DNA from: a virus
DNA length: 24,270 bases
Virus record (IMG/VR): IMGVR_UViG_3300029309_000340
Location: 1-24,270 of that record
Strand: one strand, 5' to 3'
Shown here: in pieces, positions 1 to 7,099 of the stretch
Layout: each line of letters opens with the position of its first letter
Numbering within the stretch: the stretch's first letter is position 1
Program-made: the position numbers and the translations under genes
Notes under the pieces: model-generated
Database searches by the model: none
Told to the model about the DNA's origin: nothing
What the model saw: the letters and a program-made list of their open reading frames with translations, nothing else

Positions 1-1
1 A

Positions 2-733
2 GATAATTCAGTAACACTTGGTAATAGTTCTGTGGCTAATTTTTATTTAGCACCGGGAAATACATCTGGTCAGACTATAAATTTTAATGATGCTGGTGCA
101 GGTGGATTTATACAATATGACCATAGTGATGATCAAATGAAATTTGCCTCTGCTAATACTATTAATGCTAGATTATATAATGGAAGATTAGAACCCGGAT
201 CTGATGATACTCAAGATTTAGGAAGTACAACAAGGGCATGGCATACTTTATATGTAAAAGATGGTATAAACTTTCCAGATGATGCTTCTGCAAATCCAAG
301 TTCAGATGCAAATACTCTGGATAACTACGAAGAAGGTACATGGACTCCTGTTCTATCAGATGGTACAAATAATTTTACTATGGTGGCTAATAACAATGGA
401 AACTATACAAAAGTTGGAAGAGCTGTTCATTTTAATGCTGAATTTGGCACAGGCAGTATAGGTTCTGCGAGTGGTGCATTACTTTTAACAGGATTACCAT
501 TTACTTCAGCGGCAGTCAGCACCTCAGAAGGATGTTGCAATTTTGGTTTTATAAGAAAGTTTAATTATTCATCAAATGCTATTCAATTAAGTGCCATGGT
601 AAATGGTGGTGATACAACTATTAGCTTTTTTGAATCAGTTGATGATAGTACTGAAATTACAGTTCAATGTTCACAAGCTGATTTTGCTGGAACAGGTTTT
701 TTTATGAGAATTAGTGGAACATATTTTGTTTAA
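2..733 (+). CDS. Tail fibre/tail spike-like protein, 3' part (5' end outside window)
   Basis: The reading frame is open from base 2 with no stop, so the gene begins upstream of the window. The GTG at 32 is an internal valine codon, not a start. The visible part begins DNSVTLGNSSVANF. It then carries a segment common in phage tail fibres: LEPGSDDTQDLGSTTRAWHTLYV followed by the junction NTLDNYEEGTWTPVLSDG. After this comes a beta-rich, Ser/Thr/Gly-rich C-terminal domain of about 130 residues that would be the exposed, probably receptor-facing tip (inference). The YEEGTWTP junction is widely seen between shaft and tip domains in marine and other phage fibres. There is a 26-base gap before the next gene and no terminator. 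Confidence 0.8.
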   Translation, partial: DNSVTLGNSSVANFYLAPGNTSGQTINFNDAGAGGFIQYDHSDDQMKFASANTINARLYNGRLEPGSDDTQDLGSTTRAWHTLYVKDGINFPDDASANPSSDANTLDNYEEGTWTPVLSDGTNNFTMVANNNGNYTKVGRAVHFNAEFGTGSIGSASGALLLTGLPFTSAAVSTSEGCCNFGFIRKFNYSSNAIQLSAMVNGGDTTISFFESVDDSTEITVQCSQADFAGTGFFMRISGTYFV

Positions 734-759
734 TTGGATAATTAAAAAGGAAAAATAAT

Positions 760-1005
760 ATGGCTTTATCAAAAGTAGAAAAAGATGATTATGAAGTAAG
801 AGGTGAGTACAAACACATTCAAGTACGCACTAAAATATCTATCATGGAAGATGGGGCAGAACTGTCTTACAAGTATCATAGAAAAGTATTAACGCCAAAT
901 ATGGATGTATCTGGAGAGTCAGCAGAAATACAGGCTTTAGCTAGTGCTTTGTGGACAGATGAAATAAAAAAAGCATGGGCAGATAAACAGGCTGAAGAAG
1001 TTTAA
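760..1005 (+). CDS. Small phage protein of unknown function (81 aa)
   Basis: I do not recognise a characterised family. The ATG is preceded by AAGGA at about 8 bases. The protein is acidic and soluble, with a predicted beta-rich first half (YEVRGEYKHIQVRTKISIM) and a helical C-terminus (AEIQALASALWTDEIKKAWADK). It has no signal peptide or membrane segment. It sits directly after the fibre gene and before other small genes, so it may be a fibre-associated or chaperone-like accessory protein; that is context only. Confidence 0.75.
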   Translation: MALSKVEKDDYEVRGEYKHIQVRTKISIMEDGAELSYKYHRKVLTPNMDVSGESAEIQALASALWTDEIKKAWADKQAEEV

Positions 1006-1022
1006 CAAATAAGGAGTCAATA

Positions 1023-1307
1023 ATGGCCAAAAAAGAAAAAGAAAAGCCAGTCTTGAATCTAGATGGTAAGGAATATATCATAGAGGATATGACTGATTTA
1101 CAAAAAGAAAAAGCAGGAGAGGTTGCTTTGTATCAAAATCATGTAAGTGACATACAAAACAAGCTATCTACAAACGCTTTTATGAGACAGCAATTAGTTG
1201 AATGTGAAAAGGTATTTGTAGACAAACATCAAAAAGGTGTTAAAGAGCTAAAGCAAATGCTAGAAAATGACCACTCACCACATGATATGGGAGATGAAAA
1301 CGACTAA
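1023..1307 (+). CDS. Small helical phage protein (94 aa), unknown function
   Basis: AAGGAG lies 6 bases before the ATG. The protein starts with a Lys/Glu-rich stretch and then LNLDGKEYIIEDMTDLQKEKAG. This '(G)KEY-IEDM-D-QK' start is shared by many short phage proteins of unknown function (DUF6447-like; recalled, not checked). A long helix or coiled coil follows with Asn/Gln-rich positions, then an acidic tail. The stop TAA shares its last base with the next ATG (TAATG), indicating translational coupling. Confidence 0.75.
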   Translation: MAKKEKEKPVLNLDGKEYIIEDMTDLQKEKAGEVALYQNHVSDIQNKLSTNAFMRQQLVECEKVFVDKHQKGVKELKQMLENDHSPHDMGDEND

Positions 1308-1597
1308 TGCTAATAAGGAAAAGTTCTAAGGGTCACGACCTAAAGTTGTATAGAAATACAACTCCGGGTGCGACTCGTACAAAGAAATATCCAGACGGTA
1401 CAACAGAGACCCTTACTTATCCTTCTAGGTATAATTACTTTTTAGTTTACAATGGAGAAGTCATAAAGAGAAGCAATAGTTGGGATACAATAGAAGAAGC
1501 TTATGTTGATAAATGCGATGATGAACATGGTGGTGGGGCAGGAAGAATGTTAGTAGGTAAGCATGAGCTTGTAAATAACGTTATAACAGAGAAATGA
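1307..1597 (+). CDS. Hypothetical protein (96 aa)
   Basis: The start overlaps the preceding stop by one base. The protein is soluble and basic at the N-terminus, beta-rich (YNYFLVYNGEVIKRSNSWDTIEEAY), and has a short HGGGAGRM segment near residue 80. The 'visible by N-[GN]E-x-I-x-[RK]-[ST]-x-SWD-IEEAY' pattern looks like a small two-layer alpha/beta fold, but I cannot name a family. The next gene overlaps it by an ATGA, so the block is translated as one unit. Confidence 0.7.
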   Translation: MLIRKSSKGHDLKLYRNTTPGATRTKKYPDGTTETLTYPSRYNYFLVYNGEVIKRSNSWDTIEEAYVDKCDDEHGGGAGRMLVGKHELVNNVITEK

Positions 1598-1887
1598 AGA
1601 ATCCTTTAGCAACATTAGTATCATGGCAATATAAAACTGGTCAGCTAGACGGTTGGACAGCGTATCATTTAGCGGCTGGTGCTTTTTTATGTAAAATATT
1701 TCAATGGTTACATTGGTCAGATTTTTGGTGTGTCATGGGTGTATTTATTATAGGTGTATTGTGGGAGATATTTGAGTGGGTTATTGAAGGCGATGAGGAA
1801 ACATACGGAACCAAAAAAGCGTGGGCATATAACACTATGGCTGATATAATTGTAGAAACTGGTATAGCTTGGTGGATGGTGCTATGA
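1594..1887 (+). CDS. Small polytopic membrane protein (97 aa)
   Basis: The start lies in an ATGA overlap with the upstream stop. Three hydrophobic stretches are visible: about residues 22-38, 43-62 and 82-97. Conserved-looking polar positions sit within them (H25 in TAYHLAAG, WEIFEW at 57-62, N80/D84 in NTMADIIVETG). The H...WEIxE...D pattern recalls VanZ/DUF2238-type small membrane proteins; this is a resemblance, not an assignment. It opens a run of membrane proteins (1594-2940), so a holin-like or lysis-accessory role is possible. The C-terminus WWMVL ends inside the last hydrophobic stretch. Confidence 0.7.
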   Translation: MKNPLATLVSWQYKTGQLDGWTAYHLAAGAFLCKIFQWLHWSDFWCVMGVFIIGVLWEIFEWVIEGDEETYGTKKAWAYNTMADIIVETGIAWWMVL

Positions 1888-2063
1888 ACAAAACAATTAA
1901 AACATTAAAGAACGGAGATTTTGAAGTTGTACATACGAGTTATAACATTCCTGTTAAGTATATTTCTAATTCACAGTTGCACAAATCAAGGGTGGGTAGT
2001 AGCAAACATACCAATAGGAGAAGAGGAAAGGTTTACGAATACAGTGTTTGTGGAGATAGTTGA
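1884..2063 (+). CDS. Possible small protein (59 aa) overlapping the lipoprotein-like ORF
   Basis: The ATG at 1884 forms an ATGA overlap with the preceding stop, the usual arrangement in this operon, which is the main support for it. There is no good ribosome site. Residues 1-28 (MNKTIKTLKNGDFEVVHTSY...) read like normal protein. The rest is basic and low in hydrophobics (SRVGSSKHTNRRRGK) and looks like an out-of-frame read of the overlapping gene at 1921-2160. Either this is a real nested pair, or the two frames are one gene broken by a frameshift near 1970-2000. Confidence 0.4.
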   Translation: MNKTIKTLKNGDFEVVHTSYNIPVKYISNSQLHKSRVGSSKHTNRRRGKVYEYSVCGDS

Positions 2064-2160
2064 TGCTGACTCTATTACACATTTGTTCTATGGTCGTTTG
2101 TCTGATTATACTAATTGGTGCTATCTACATAATGATTGGGAAAAAGTCGAGGTAAAGTGA
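1921..2160 (+). CDS. Putative small lipoprotein (about 79 aa), non-ATG start
   Basis: There is no ATG. The start is TTG at 1921 (GGAG only 3 bases upstream) or TTG at 1927 (GGAG 9 bases upstream). The N-terminus reads Lys, a hydrophobic run VITFLLSIFL, then IHSC followed by TNQG. This resembles a signal-peptidase II lipobox, although His at -2 is atypical. The mature part is acidic and beta-like (NTVFVEIVDADSITHLFYG). The TGA stop overlaps the GTG of the next gene (GTGA), which supports this frame being real. Between membrane proteins it could be an outer-membrane spanin-type subunit (inference). The alternative is a frameshifted single gene with 1884-2063. Confidence 0.55.
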   Translation: MKLYIRVITFLLSIFLIHSCTNQGWVVANIPIGEEERFTNTVFVEIVDADSITHLFYGRLSDYTNWCYLHNDWEKVEVK

Positions 2161-2477
2161 GTGCGAAGCCAGATACCGCTAGAAGCTATAGGACTGCTAT
2201 TCTTGACGATAACGCCATTGTTAGTATTAACCTTAAATGGCTGGGTCAAATTGCGGTTCTTATCGGAATGTTGGTATATGGTTATTGGCAAATTGAAACT
2301 AGGATTGCAAAACTTGAAGATAATGTTCTTGTTGCAAATGAACAAATTGGGGATTTGCTTAGTAAACATATCATGGAGGAAAGGGCTGAGCGAGAAGAGT
2401 TGGCAGAGAAAGTAGCTTTTTACGAAAAAGAGTTTAATATTAATCCTCTAAGCTGGGGTAAAAGAAAAAAGAAATAA
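2157..2477 (+). CDS. Single-pass membrane protein with coiled coil (106 aa), lysis-type
   Basis: I chose the GTG at 2157 because GAGG lies 4 bases upstream and it makes a GTGA overlap with the previous stop. A TTG at 2136 would add 7 residues without support. Residues 1-27 are polar, 28-45 form one membrane segment (LGQIAVLIGMLVYGYW), and 46-92 form a charged coiled coil (ETRIAKLEDNVLVANEQIGDLL...EREELAEKV). The tail is basic (GKRKKK). One anchor plus a coil is the layout of inner-membrane spanins and of several holin-like proteins. Its coupling to the lipoprotein-like ORF makes a two-component spanin conceivable, though the homology is unproven. Confidence 0.72.
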   Translation: MSAKPDTARSYRTAILDDNAIVSINLKWLGQIAVLIGMLVYGYWQIETRIAKLEDNVLVANEQIGDLLSKHIMEERAEREELAEKVAFYEKEFNINPLSWGKRKKK

Positions 2478-2794
2478 TGGATTTTTTAGCAATATACGGT
2501 GAAGCAGGAATGATAGGAGTGGTTGGTGCTATGTTCGTATATTTAGTCATATCATTATCAAATAAAAGTGCAAAACAACAAGAGCAGTTAGAGAATTTAA
2601 AGATTGAAAACAAGGGCCAGTCAGAAACATTGCAGAATATGGAAGGCATGATTATAAAACTAATTAACAGGTGGAATCAATCAGACGATAAACTAGATCG
2701 CAAGTTTGATGCTCTAACAAAAGAGATAAACGACTTAGACAATCAGGTTTCTAGAATAGATGGTTCTTTAAGTAGGATAAACGGTAAACACTAA
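2477..2794 (+). CDS. Holin-like protein, N-terminal TM plus coiled coil (105 aa; BhlA/UviB-like layout)
   Basis: The TAATG overlap fixes the start. Residues 10-27 (GMIGVVGAMFVYLVISLS) are the only hydrophobic segment. Residues 28-100 are a long heptad-rich region (KQQEQLENLKIENKGQSETLQNM...LDRKFDALTKEINDL). The very short N-terminus, one membrane span and long cytosolic coil match the BhlA/UviB-type holin-like family, including the 'IIKLINRWNQSDDK' stretch often seen in such proteins. It lies next to another single-pass coiled-coil protein and a 48-aa membrane protein. A role in membrane permeabilisation is inferred from layout and context. Confidence 0.72.
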   Translation: MDFLAIYGEAGMIGVVGAMFVYLVISLSNKSAKQQEQLENLKIENKGQSETLQNMEGMIIKLINRWNQSDDKLDRKFDALTKEINDLDNQVSRIDGSLSRINGKH

Positions 2795-2940
2795 TGGATA
2801 GTTTAAAAGTAACTGGACTGAGCACAAGCTTAGGTGTTGTATACTGGACAGATTTACTGTCTGGTGTTTTAATGTGTATAATGTTTGCAGTGCAAATTTA
2901 TTATTTGTATTTAAAAACCAAGAAAATAAAGGAAAATTAA
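2794..2940 (+). CDS. 48-aa single-pass membrane protein
   Basis: This is a short gene found by reading the gap. Its ATG overlaps the previous stop by one base (TAATG) and its TAA abuts the next ATG at 2941. The protein is MDSLKVTGLSTSLGVVYW..., with one hydrophobic span at about residues 20-43 and a basic tail (KTKKIKEN). Perfect packing between two genes and a clean hydrophobic/basic layout argue that it is real. Its function is unknown; it is probably part of the same membrane/lysis cluster. Confidence 0.75.
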   Translation: MDSLKVTGLSTSLGVVYWTDLLSGVLMCIMFAVQIYYLYLKTKKIKEN

Positions 2941-3168
2941 ATGGATATTAAGTCAATGTTAGTAAAGCTTGCCGAAGAGCAGGCAGATAAGATGCAAGAA
3001 GAAGCTTTGAAGCATTTAGCATCGGATGAGTTCACAAAAAATTTAGCTACAAAAATTAACGAGAAGGTAAATATACCTTGGATCAACGAAGAAAAAGAGC
3101 AGGAGCTTTTTGAGAAGTTGGTTGATGTAATGACAGATATGCTAGAAGGTGTATTTAAAGGTAAGTAA
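2941..3168 (+). CDS. Small helical protein (75 aa), unknown
   Basis: AAAGGA lies about 9 bases before the ATG. The protein is acidic and almost wholly helical (LVKLAEEQADKMQEEALKHL, then EEKEQELFEKLVDVMTDMLEGVF), with no membrane segment. The conserved-looking middle NEKVNIPWINEEKEQ is a short linker between two helices. It sits between the membrane-protein cluster and the large tail gene, whose ATG overlaps its stop. I do not recognise the family. Confidence 0.75.
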   Translation: MDIKSMLVKLAEEQADKMQEEALKHLASDEFTKNLATKINEKVNIPWINEEKEQELFEKLVDVMTDMLEGVFKGK

Positions 3169-3572
3169 TGCCTAAACAGATATACAAAATAAATGACTGG
3201 TCTGGTGGTATGAATAACCGTAAAGACCCTAGAGACTTGCCAGACAGGCAGTATCCGTTTATTAAGAATATGTCTATTGATGCATTGGGAAAGATAAAAA
3301 CTGCTGGTGGCCTATATAATCACATTGAAGACTCCGATGGTTCTACAAACTTAACTCAATACATTCCTTCTGTAAGCAATACAGTTTTAGGTGGCTTTGG
3401 TTTGTTTTATTTTGAGTCAGATCATAGTAAAGATGCAGATCAAACTATAACGGAAACCAAAAGCGGTACAGCATTGACTATTGGTACAAGTGACGGTAAC
3501 ATAGCTTTTGTTCAGGTGTCTACAAATCCAGACGGGAATACCCAAGCACCGGAGCAAGGAAGTGGCCTGTAA
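3168..3572 (+). CDS. N-terminal fragment of a large tail structural protein, ended by in-frame TAA
   Basis: The start MPKQIYKINDWSGGMNNRKDPRDLPDRQ is typical of large tail tube/nozzle-type proteins of marine podo-like phages (an N-terminal SGGMN/DPRD block, then 'IDALGKIKTAGG'). After 134 codons the frame stops at TAA (3570-3572). The same frame continues immediately with ATG at 3573 for 937 more codons. The expected product is one protein of about 1070 aa. The stop could be a point mutation (CAA to TAA is one base), a sequence error, a readthrough site or a true gene split. As a separate 134-aa protein it has no recognisable independent role. Confidence 0.7.
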   Translation: MPKQIYKINDWSGGMNNRKDPRDLPDRQYPFIKNMSIDALGKIKTAGGLYNHIEDSDGSTNLTQYIPSVSNTVLGGFGLFYFESDHSKDADQTITETKSGTALTIGTSDGNIAFVQVSTNPDGNTQAPEQGSGL

Positions 3573-6386
3573 ATGCCAATACCTTCAACTTCATATTTAA
3601 AGCTAGTAGGTGGTGCAACTTCTACCATAAGTACTATATTTACCAGTAGCTTAATTAAGGTTGGTGATCTAGTAAAGATTACAGGTACGGAAGAAAACAA
3701 TGGTATTTTTCTAGTTGCTCAGGTTGTAGATAACTTAAATAGCGGTTCTGGCTTAGGTAGTACATTTACAGATAATACGAGATCTACCGCATTACCTACT
3801 CCAACAACAACAATTATAATGGATGGGGCTAATACGAACATAACTGCTGGCTTGTCTGTAAGTGGAACTCACATAAAAGCTGGGACAGTTGTTGCTTCCG
3901 TGACTCAAACAAGTGATCCTGCTACTTTTGAAATATCAGAGGCAACATTATCAAATGTTTCTGGGGGAACAACCTTAACCTTTGGCGATAGAGATGTATA
4001 CTATGTATTAAAAGGAACTGGCATTACAAATGAAGATGATACTGGTGCTAATCCTACCATACGAGTTATTCGATCTACTGGCGATAAAATGTGTGCGTTG
4101 GGAAAAAGAGGAACAAGTGCAAATGCGGCTGGTGTAGATGTTTGGTCTAATAATGCTACTACAGATTATACGCAAACGGGTAATGGTTGGACTAACAGAA
4201 AGATAAACCCAACGCTAGCAGGTATAAATGGTGCTAAATATATATATCATTTTGTAGATGAGGTTTTGCGAGTATGCGATACAGAGACTACTAACACAAG
4301 TATTATAAAATGGTTTGGGTATATACAAAGAAATCAATTTAATCATAATTTAGGATTGACGATTGCAGAGTGGCAAGAGCATTCAAGCGTGCTAAGATCA
4401 CCAGAGACAAACAGTGACAGTCTTACAATAGCATTTGGTCACACAACCCATGCAACTGACACAGCAGGTGCATACTTTCTTGAGGCTAGCAATAAATCAA
4501 GAGGGGTAGCTAGAAAATTAAGAAATGCAAGTGACACTGCTTTATTATTAGATGGTTCTGTAAATGCAACCTCTAACTCTTTTGTGTTTGACGATGGAAC
4601 TAATGATGTTTTAGACCAAAACTTTGCCGGTGAATTGATAACAATTAATACAGATTATGATGCTAGACCAACTGAAATATTATTTTGTACAAAACCTGCG
4701 GCTGGGTTAGCGGCTAATGTTCAATACGAAAGAAATTATGGTGGTGTAGGGTCAGACAGTTACTCAGATAACGAAACTCCTATATTAAGAAGAGGTGTAG
4801 GTTTTAATATTGGTGTTAGCAATGGTACAGCGGATGGTGATTGGGAAGGTTTGACATACGAATTTTATCAAAGTTTTTTATATGATGGAAACCAAGAGTC
4901 TGTGCCTGTTAGAATGGGGGACGGTGCGGCTACGATAGCGGCATTTACTCATTCGCAAACAGCAGGCAAGTCTATGAGAGTTTCTGTATATGCTGATGTT
5001 GCATATCCCGGCAGAATATCTGGTGGAAGAATATACATTAGAGAAGCTAATACAGATAATGAGTTAGCTTTACTTGCAGACATAGATATTGTAAAGGGTG
5101 TACGAACCACTATAGATGGAGATCACGTAGCTTGGACAGAAAATGCCACTGCTGTTGACAAAGGTTTTTGTGTGGTTGCAGATGCCACAGGAAATGCAAG
5201 TAAGCCAAACTTAGATACATACACAACAATAAATGGATTTTCACCAGACGTAAAGTATGTATCATTAGGTGGTGCAGGTGAATCGTATCAAGCTTCTATT
5301 GTAGAAAATAGAAGAACATTTATAGGAAACGTAAGAGTTATTGGTGCTTCTGGGGAGCTAGAAACTTTTGGTGACAGAATTATGTATAGCGAAATCAATA
5401 AGTTTGACACGATACTGCCACATAATTTTATAGATGTTTCTAAGGGTGACTATGGGGTATACACAGCCTTACAAGCTTATGCTGATAGGTTGGTAGCCTT
5501 TAAGCATAATCTAGTTCATATCATCAATATAGCAAGTCCTAGCCCAGCAAGTTGGTATTTAGAAGAAACAATAAAATATTCTGGTGTAAATAAAAATTTT
5601 AGCGTAACAAAAACAAAGTATGGCATAGCTTGGGTTGCGGAAGATGGGTGTTACATATATGACGGTCAAAAAGTTACAAACCTTATTAAAGATAAGTTAG
5701 CGGTTAGCAAAGCTTCTTTTCTTGGCACAGGTGCAGATAAAACATGGAACGCATGGTATCGTGGCACAGCAAACGTAAAAGACCCTATGATTGGTTACGA
5801 TAGCATTAGTAACTCATTGGTTATTATGAGAAGCCCCAACGACTCTTCTGACAATTCAGATGAAGGTTGGATATATGATTTTGATTCAGATGGTTGGGTA
5901 TTTCACGATCTTATTTTTACAGACAGTCATTTATTTAGCAACTTTTCTACAGATTGGAACAATAATTTAATTGTAGCCACTAACAACAATGCATCACATA
6001 CTACTACTAGCTTTAAAAAGTTTTTGCCTATTAGTCTCGCAAATGCACATCAAGTATTTATTACAAGAGATATAGATTTTGGTGAGCCCGGTATTATTAA
6101 AAAAGTATACAAAGTTATTGTTACTTACAAATCTAATGGCTCTGTAACAACTCCTTTTAAATATGCTATTGATGGTAAGCAAAATTTTTCTACTGGTGGC
6201 GGTGGTACATTTACAGGTAATTTAGCAGATACCAGTGGTGCATGGGACGTGGTAACATTAACTCCAGCTTCTACTATAGAATGTCAAAGCCTACAGATAC
6301 AGTTTGCGGCTACTACATCTGGAGTGTATGAGTTTAATGACATTAGCATTGAATACAGATACATTAGAAACAAAAATGTTACCTAA
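3573..6386 (+). CDS. Large tail structural protein (937 aa), probably tail tubular/nozzle-like; C-terminal part of a split gene
   Basis: This shares frame with 3168-3572 and starts right after its stop. A weak AAGGA/GGAAG lies 10-12 bases before the ATG, so separate initiation is possible. It begins with beta modules, including VGDLVKITGTEENNGIFLVAQVV, a small repeat fold common in virion proteins. Later segments resemble beta-propeller-type tail proteins (WYLEETIKYSGVNKNFSVTKTKYGIAWVAEDGCYIYDGQKVTNLI). Few hydrophobic stretches and high Thr/Ser/Gly/Asn fit a virion surface or tail tube component. By analogy with T7-group tail tubular protein B or P22 gp10-type proteins it would close the tail channel. 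That is inferred from size, start motif and order, not established. Confidence 0.75.
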   Translation: MPIPSTSYLKLVGGATSTISTIFTSSLIKVGDLVKITGTEENNGIFLVAQVVDNLNSGSGLGSTFTDNTRSTALPTPTTTIIMDGANTNITAGLSVSGTHIKAGTVVASVTQTSDPATFEISEATLSNVSGGTTLTFGDRDVYYVLKGTGITNEDDTGANPTIRVIRSTGDKMCALGKRGTSANAAGVDVWSNNATTDYTQTGNGWTNRKINPTLAGINGAKYIYHFVDEVLRVCDTETTNTSIIKWFGYIQRNQFNHNLGLTIAEWQEHSSVLRSPETNSDSLTIAFGHTTHATDTAGAYFLEASNKSRGVARKLRNASDTALLLDGSVNATSNSFVFDDGTNDVLDQNFAGELITINTDYDARPTEILFCTKPAAGLAANVQYERNYGGVGSDSYSDNETPILRRGVGFNIGVSNGTADGDWEGLTYEFYQSFLYDGNQESVPVRMGDGAATIAAFTHSQTAGKSMRVSVYADVAYPGRISGGRIYIREANTDNELALLADIDIVKGVRTTIDGDHVAWTENATAVDKGFCVVADATGNASKPNLDTYTTINGFSPDVKYVSLGGAGESYQASIVENRRTFIGNVRVIGASGELETFGDRIMYSEINKFDTILPHNFIDVSKGDYGVYTALQAYADRLVAFKHNLVHIINIASPSPASWYLEETIKYSGVNKNFSVTKTKYGIAWVAEDGCYIYDGQKVTNLIKDKLAVSKASFLGTGADKTWNAWYRGTANVKDPMIGYDSISNSLVIMRSPNDSSDNSDEGWIYDFDSDGWVFHDLIFTDSHLFSNFSTDWNNNLIVATNNNASHTTTSFKKFLPISLANAHQVFITRDIDFGEPGIIKKVYKVIVTYKSNGSVTTPFKYAIDGKQNFSTGGGGTFTGNLADTSGAWDVVTLTPASTIECQSLQIQFAATTSGVYEFNDISIEYRYIRNKNVT

Positions 6387-7066
6387 TGGATAGAGAAACC
6401 AGAAGAATCCAAAACACAAAACAAGCCTCTGTAGAATTTCAAGGTAAGCCATCTCTAAATGGTATGGTAGAAGGGCAGATTGCTATTGAGAAAAAATCAA
6501 ATAGCCAGTTAGCAATATATAGAAAAAAGTTTGGACAGTTATGGAAATCGTACATGTCCAATAACGGTGATCAGTATGTAGATAGAACACTTAATGCTAA
6601 CACTTTAAAGTATTCACATAAATTTATAGATTATCGAACATTTATTCACAATTTTCCTGATAACATAGGAACAGATGTTACGTTTTTGCCTTGGCAGGGC
6701 ACTGGAGAGCAAGCTAACATGAATAATGCTACAAGTGCCTTTCTAACTCCTTACACTATAACCTGTCAAAAAATATTGTTTAGACCAGAATCCTTAGCGG
6801 CAGGGACAACAACAGCAGACATTACATTTACAATACATAGACAAGACGATGGAGATACAAATACAGATACAGTTGCTAGATTTACATATCAGCCTGAGCT
6901 TGTTAGCAATACCGTACTAACTATAAATGAATCTGACTTTAACAATTCTCCAAAAGTAGAGGCTGGAGCTAAAGTTGGTATAAGTATTGCGGCTAACCCT
7001 GATCCTGCTGGTGCTACTATAGACTATTATATTACATCAGTTTGGCGAGTAGAGGTGGAAATATGA
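6386..7066 (+). CDS. Tail-associated structural protein (226 aa)
   Basis: The ATG overlaps the preceding TAA by one base. Residues 15-65 (VEFQGKPSLNGMVEGQIAIEKKSNSQLAIYRKKFGQLWKSYMSN) form an attachment-type domain often seen at the start of short tail proteins: 'N-G-M-x-[ED]-G-Q-x-A-I' followed by 'LAIYRKKFG-LW'. From about 75 it is a beta sandwich (ITCQKILFRPESLAAGTTTADITFTIHRQDDG...DYYITSVWRVEVEI). It is translationally coupled to the large tail protein, so it is likely a tail appendage or head-tail component. The gap to the next gene is 33 bases. Confidence 0.72.
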   Translation: MDRETRRIQNTKQASVEFQGKPSLNGMVEGQIAIEKKSNSQLAIYRKKFGQLWKSYMSNNGDQYVDRTLNANTLKYSHKFIDYRTFIHNFPDNIGTDVTFLPWQGTGEQANMNNATSAFLTPYTITCQKILFRPESLAAGTTTADITFTIHRQDDGDTNTDTVARFTYQPELVSNTVLTINESDFNNSPKVEAGAKVGISIAANPDPAGATIDYYITSVWRVEVEI

Positions 7067-7099
7067 TAAAAACTTTATTAAATTCAAAGGAATTATACC

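Noticed and set aside
168-368. Antisense 66-aa ORF in the fibre gene
   Set aside because: No ribosome site, Leu/Tyr/His-rich composition from antisense of AT-rich codons, and inside a well-supported gene.
32-733. A complete 233-aa protein starting at GTG 32
   Set aside because: The frame is open to the left edge and the upstream residues read as normal fibre sequence, so the gene is cut by the window and GTG is internal.
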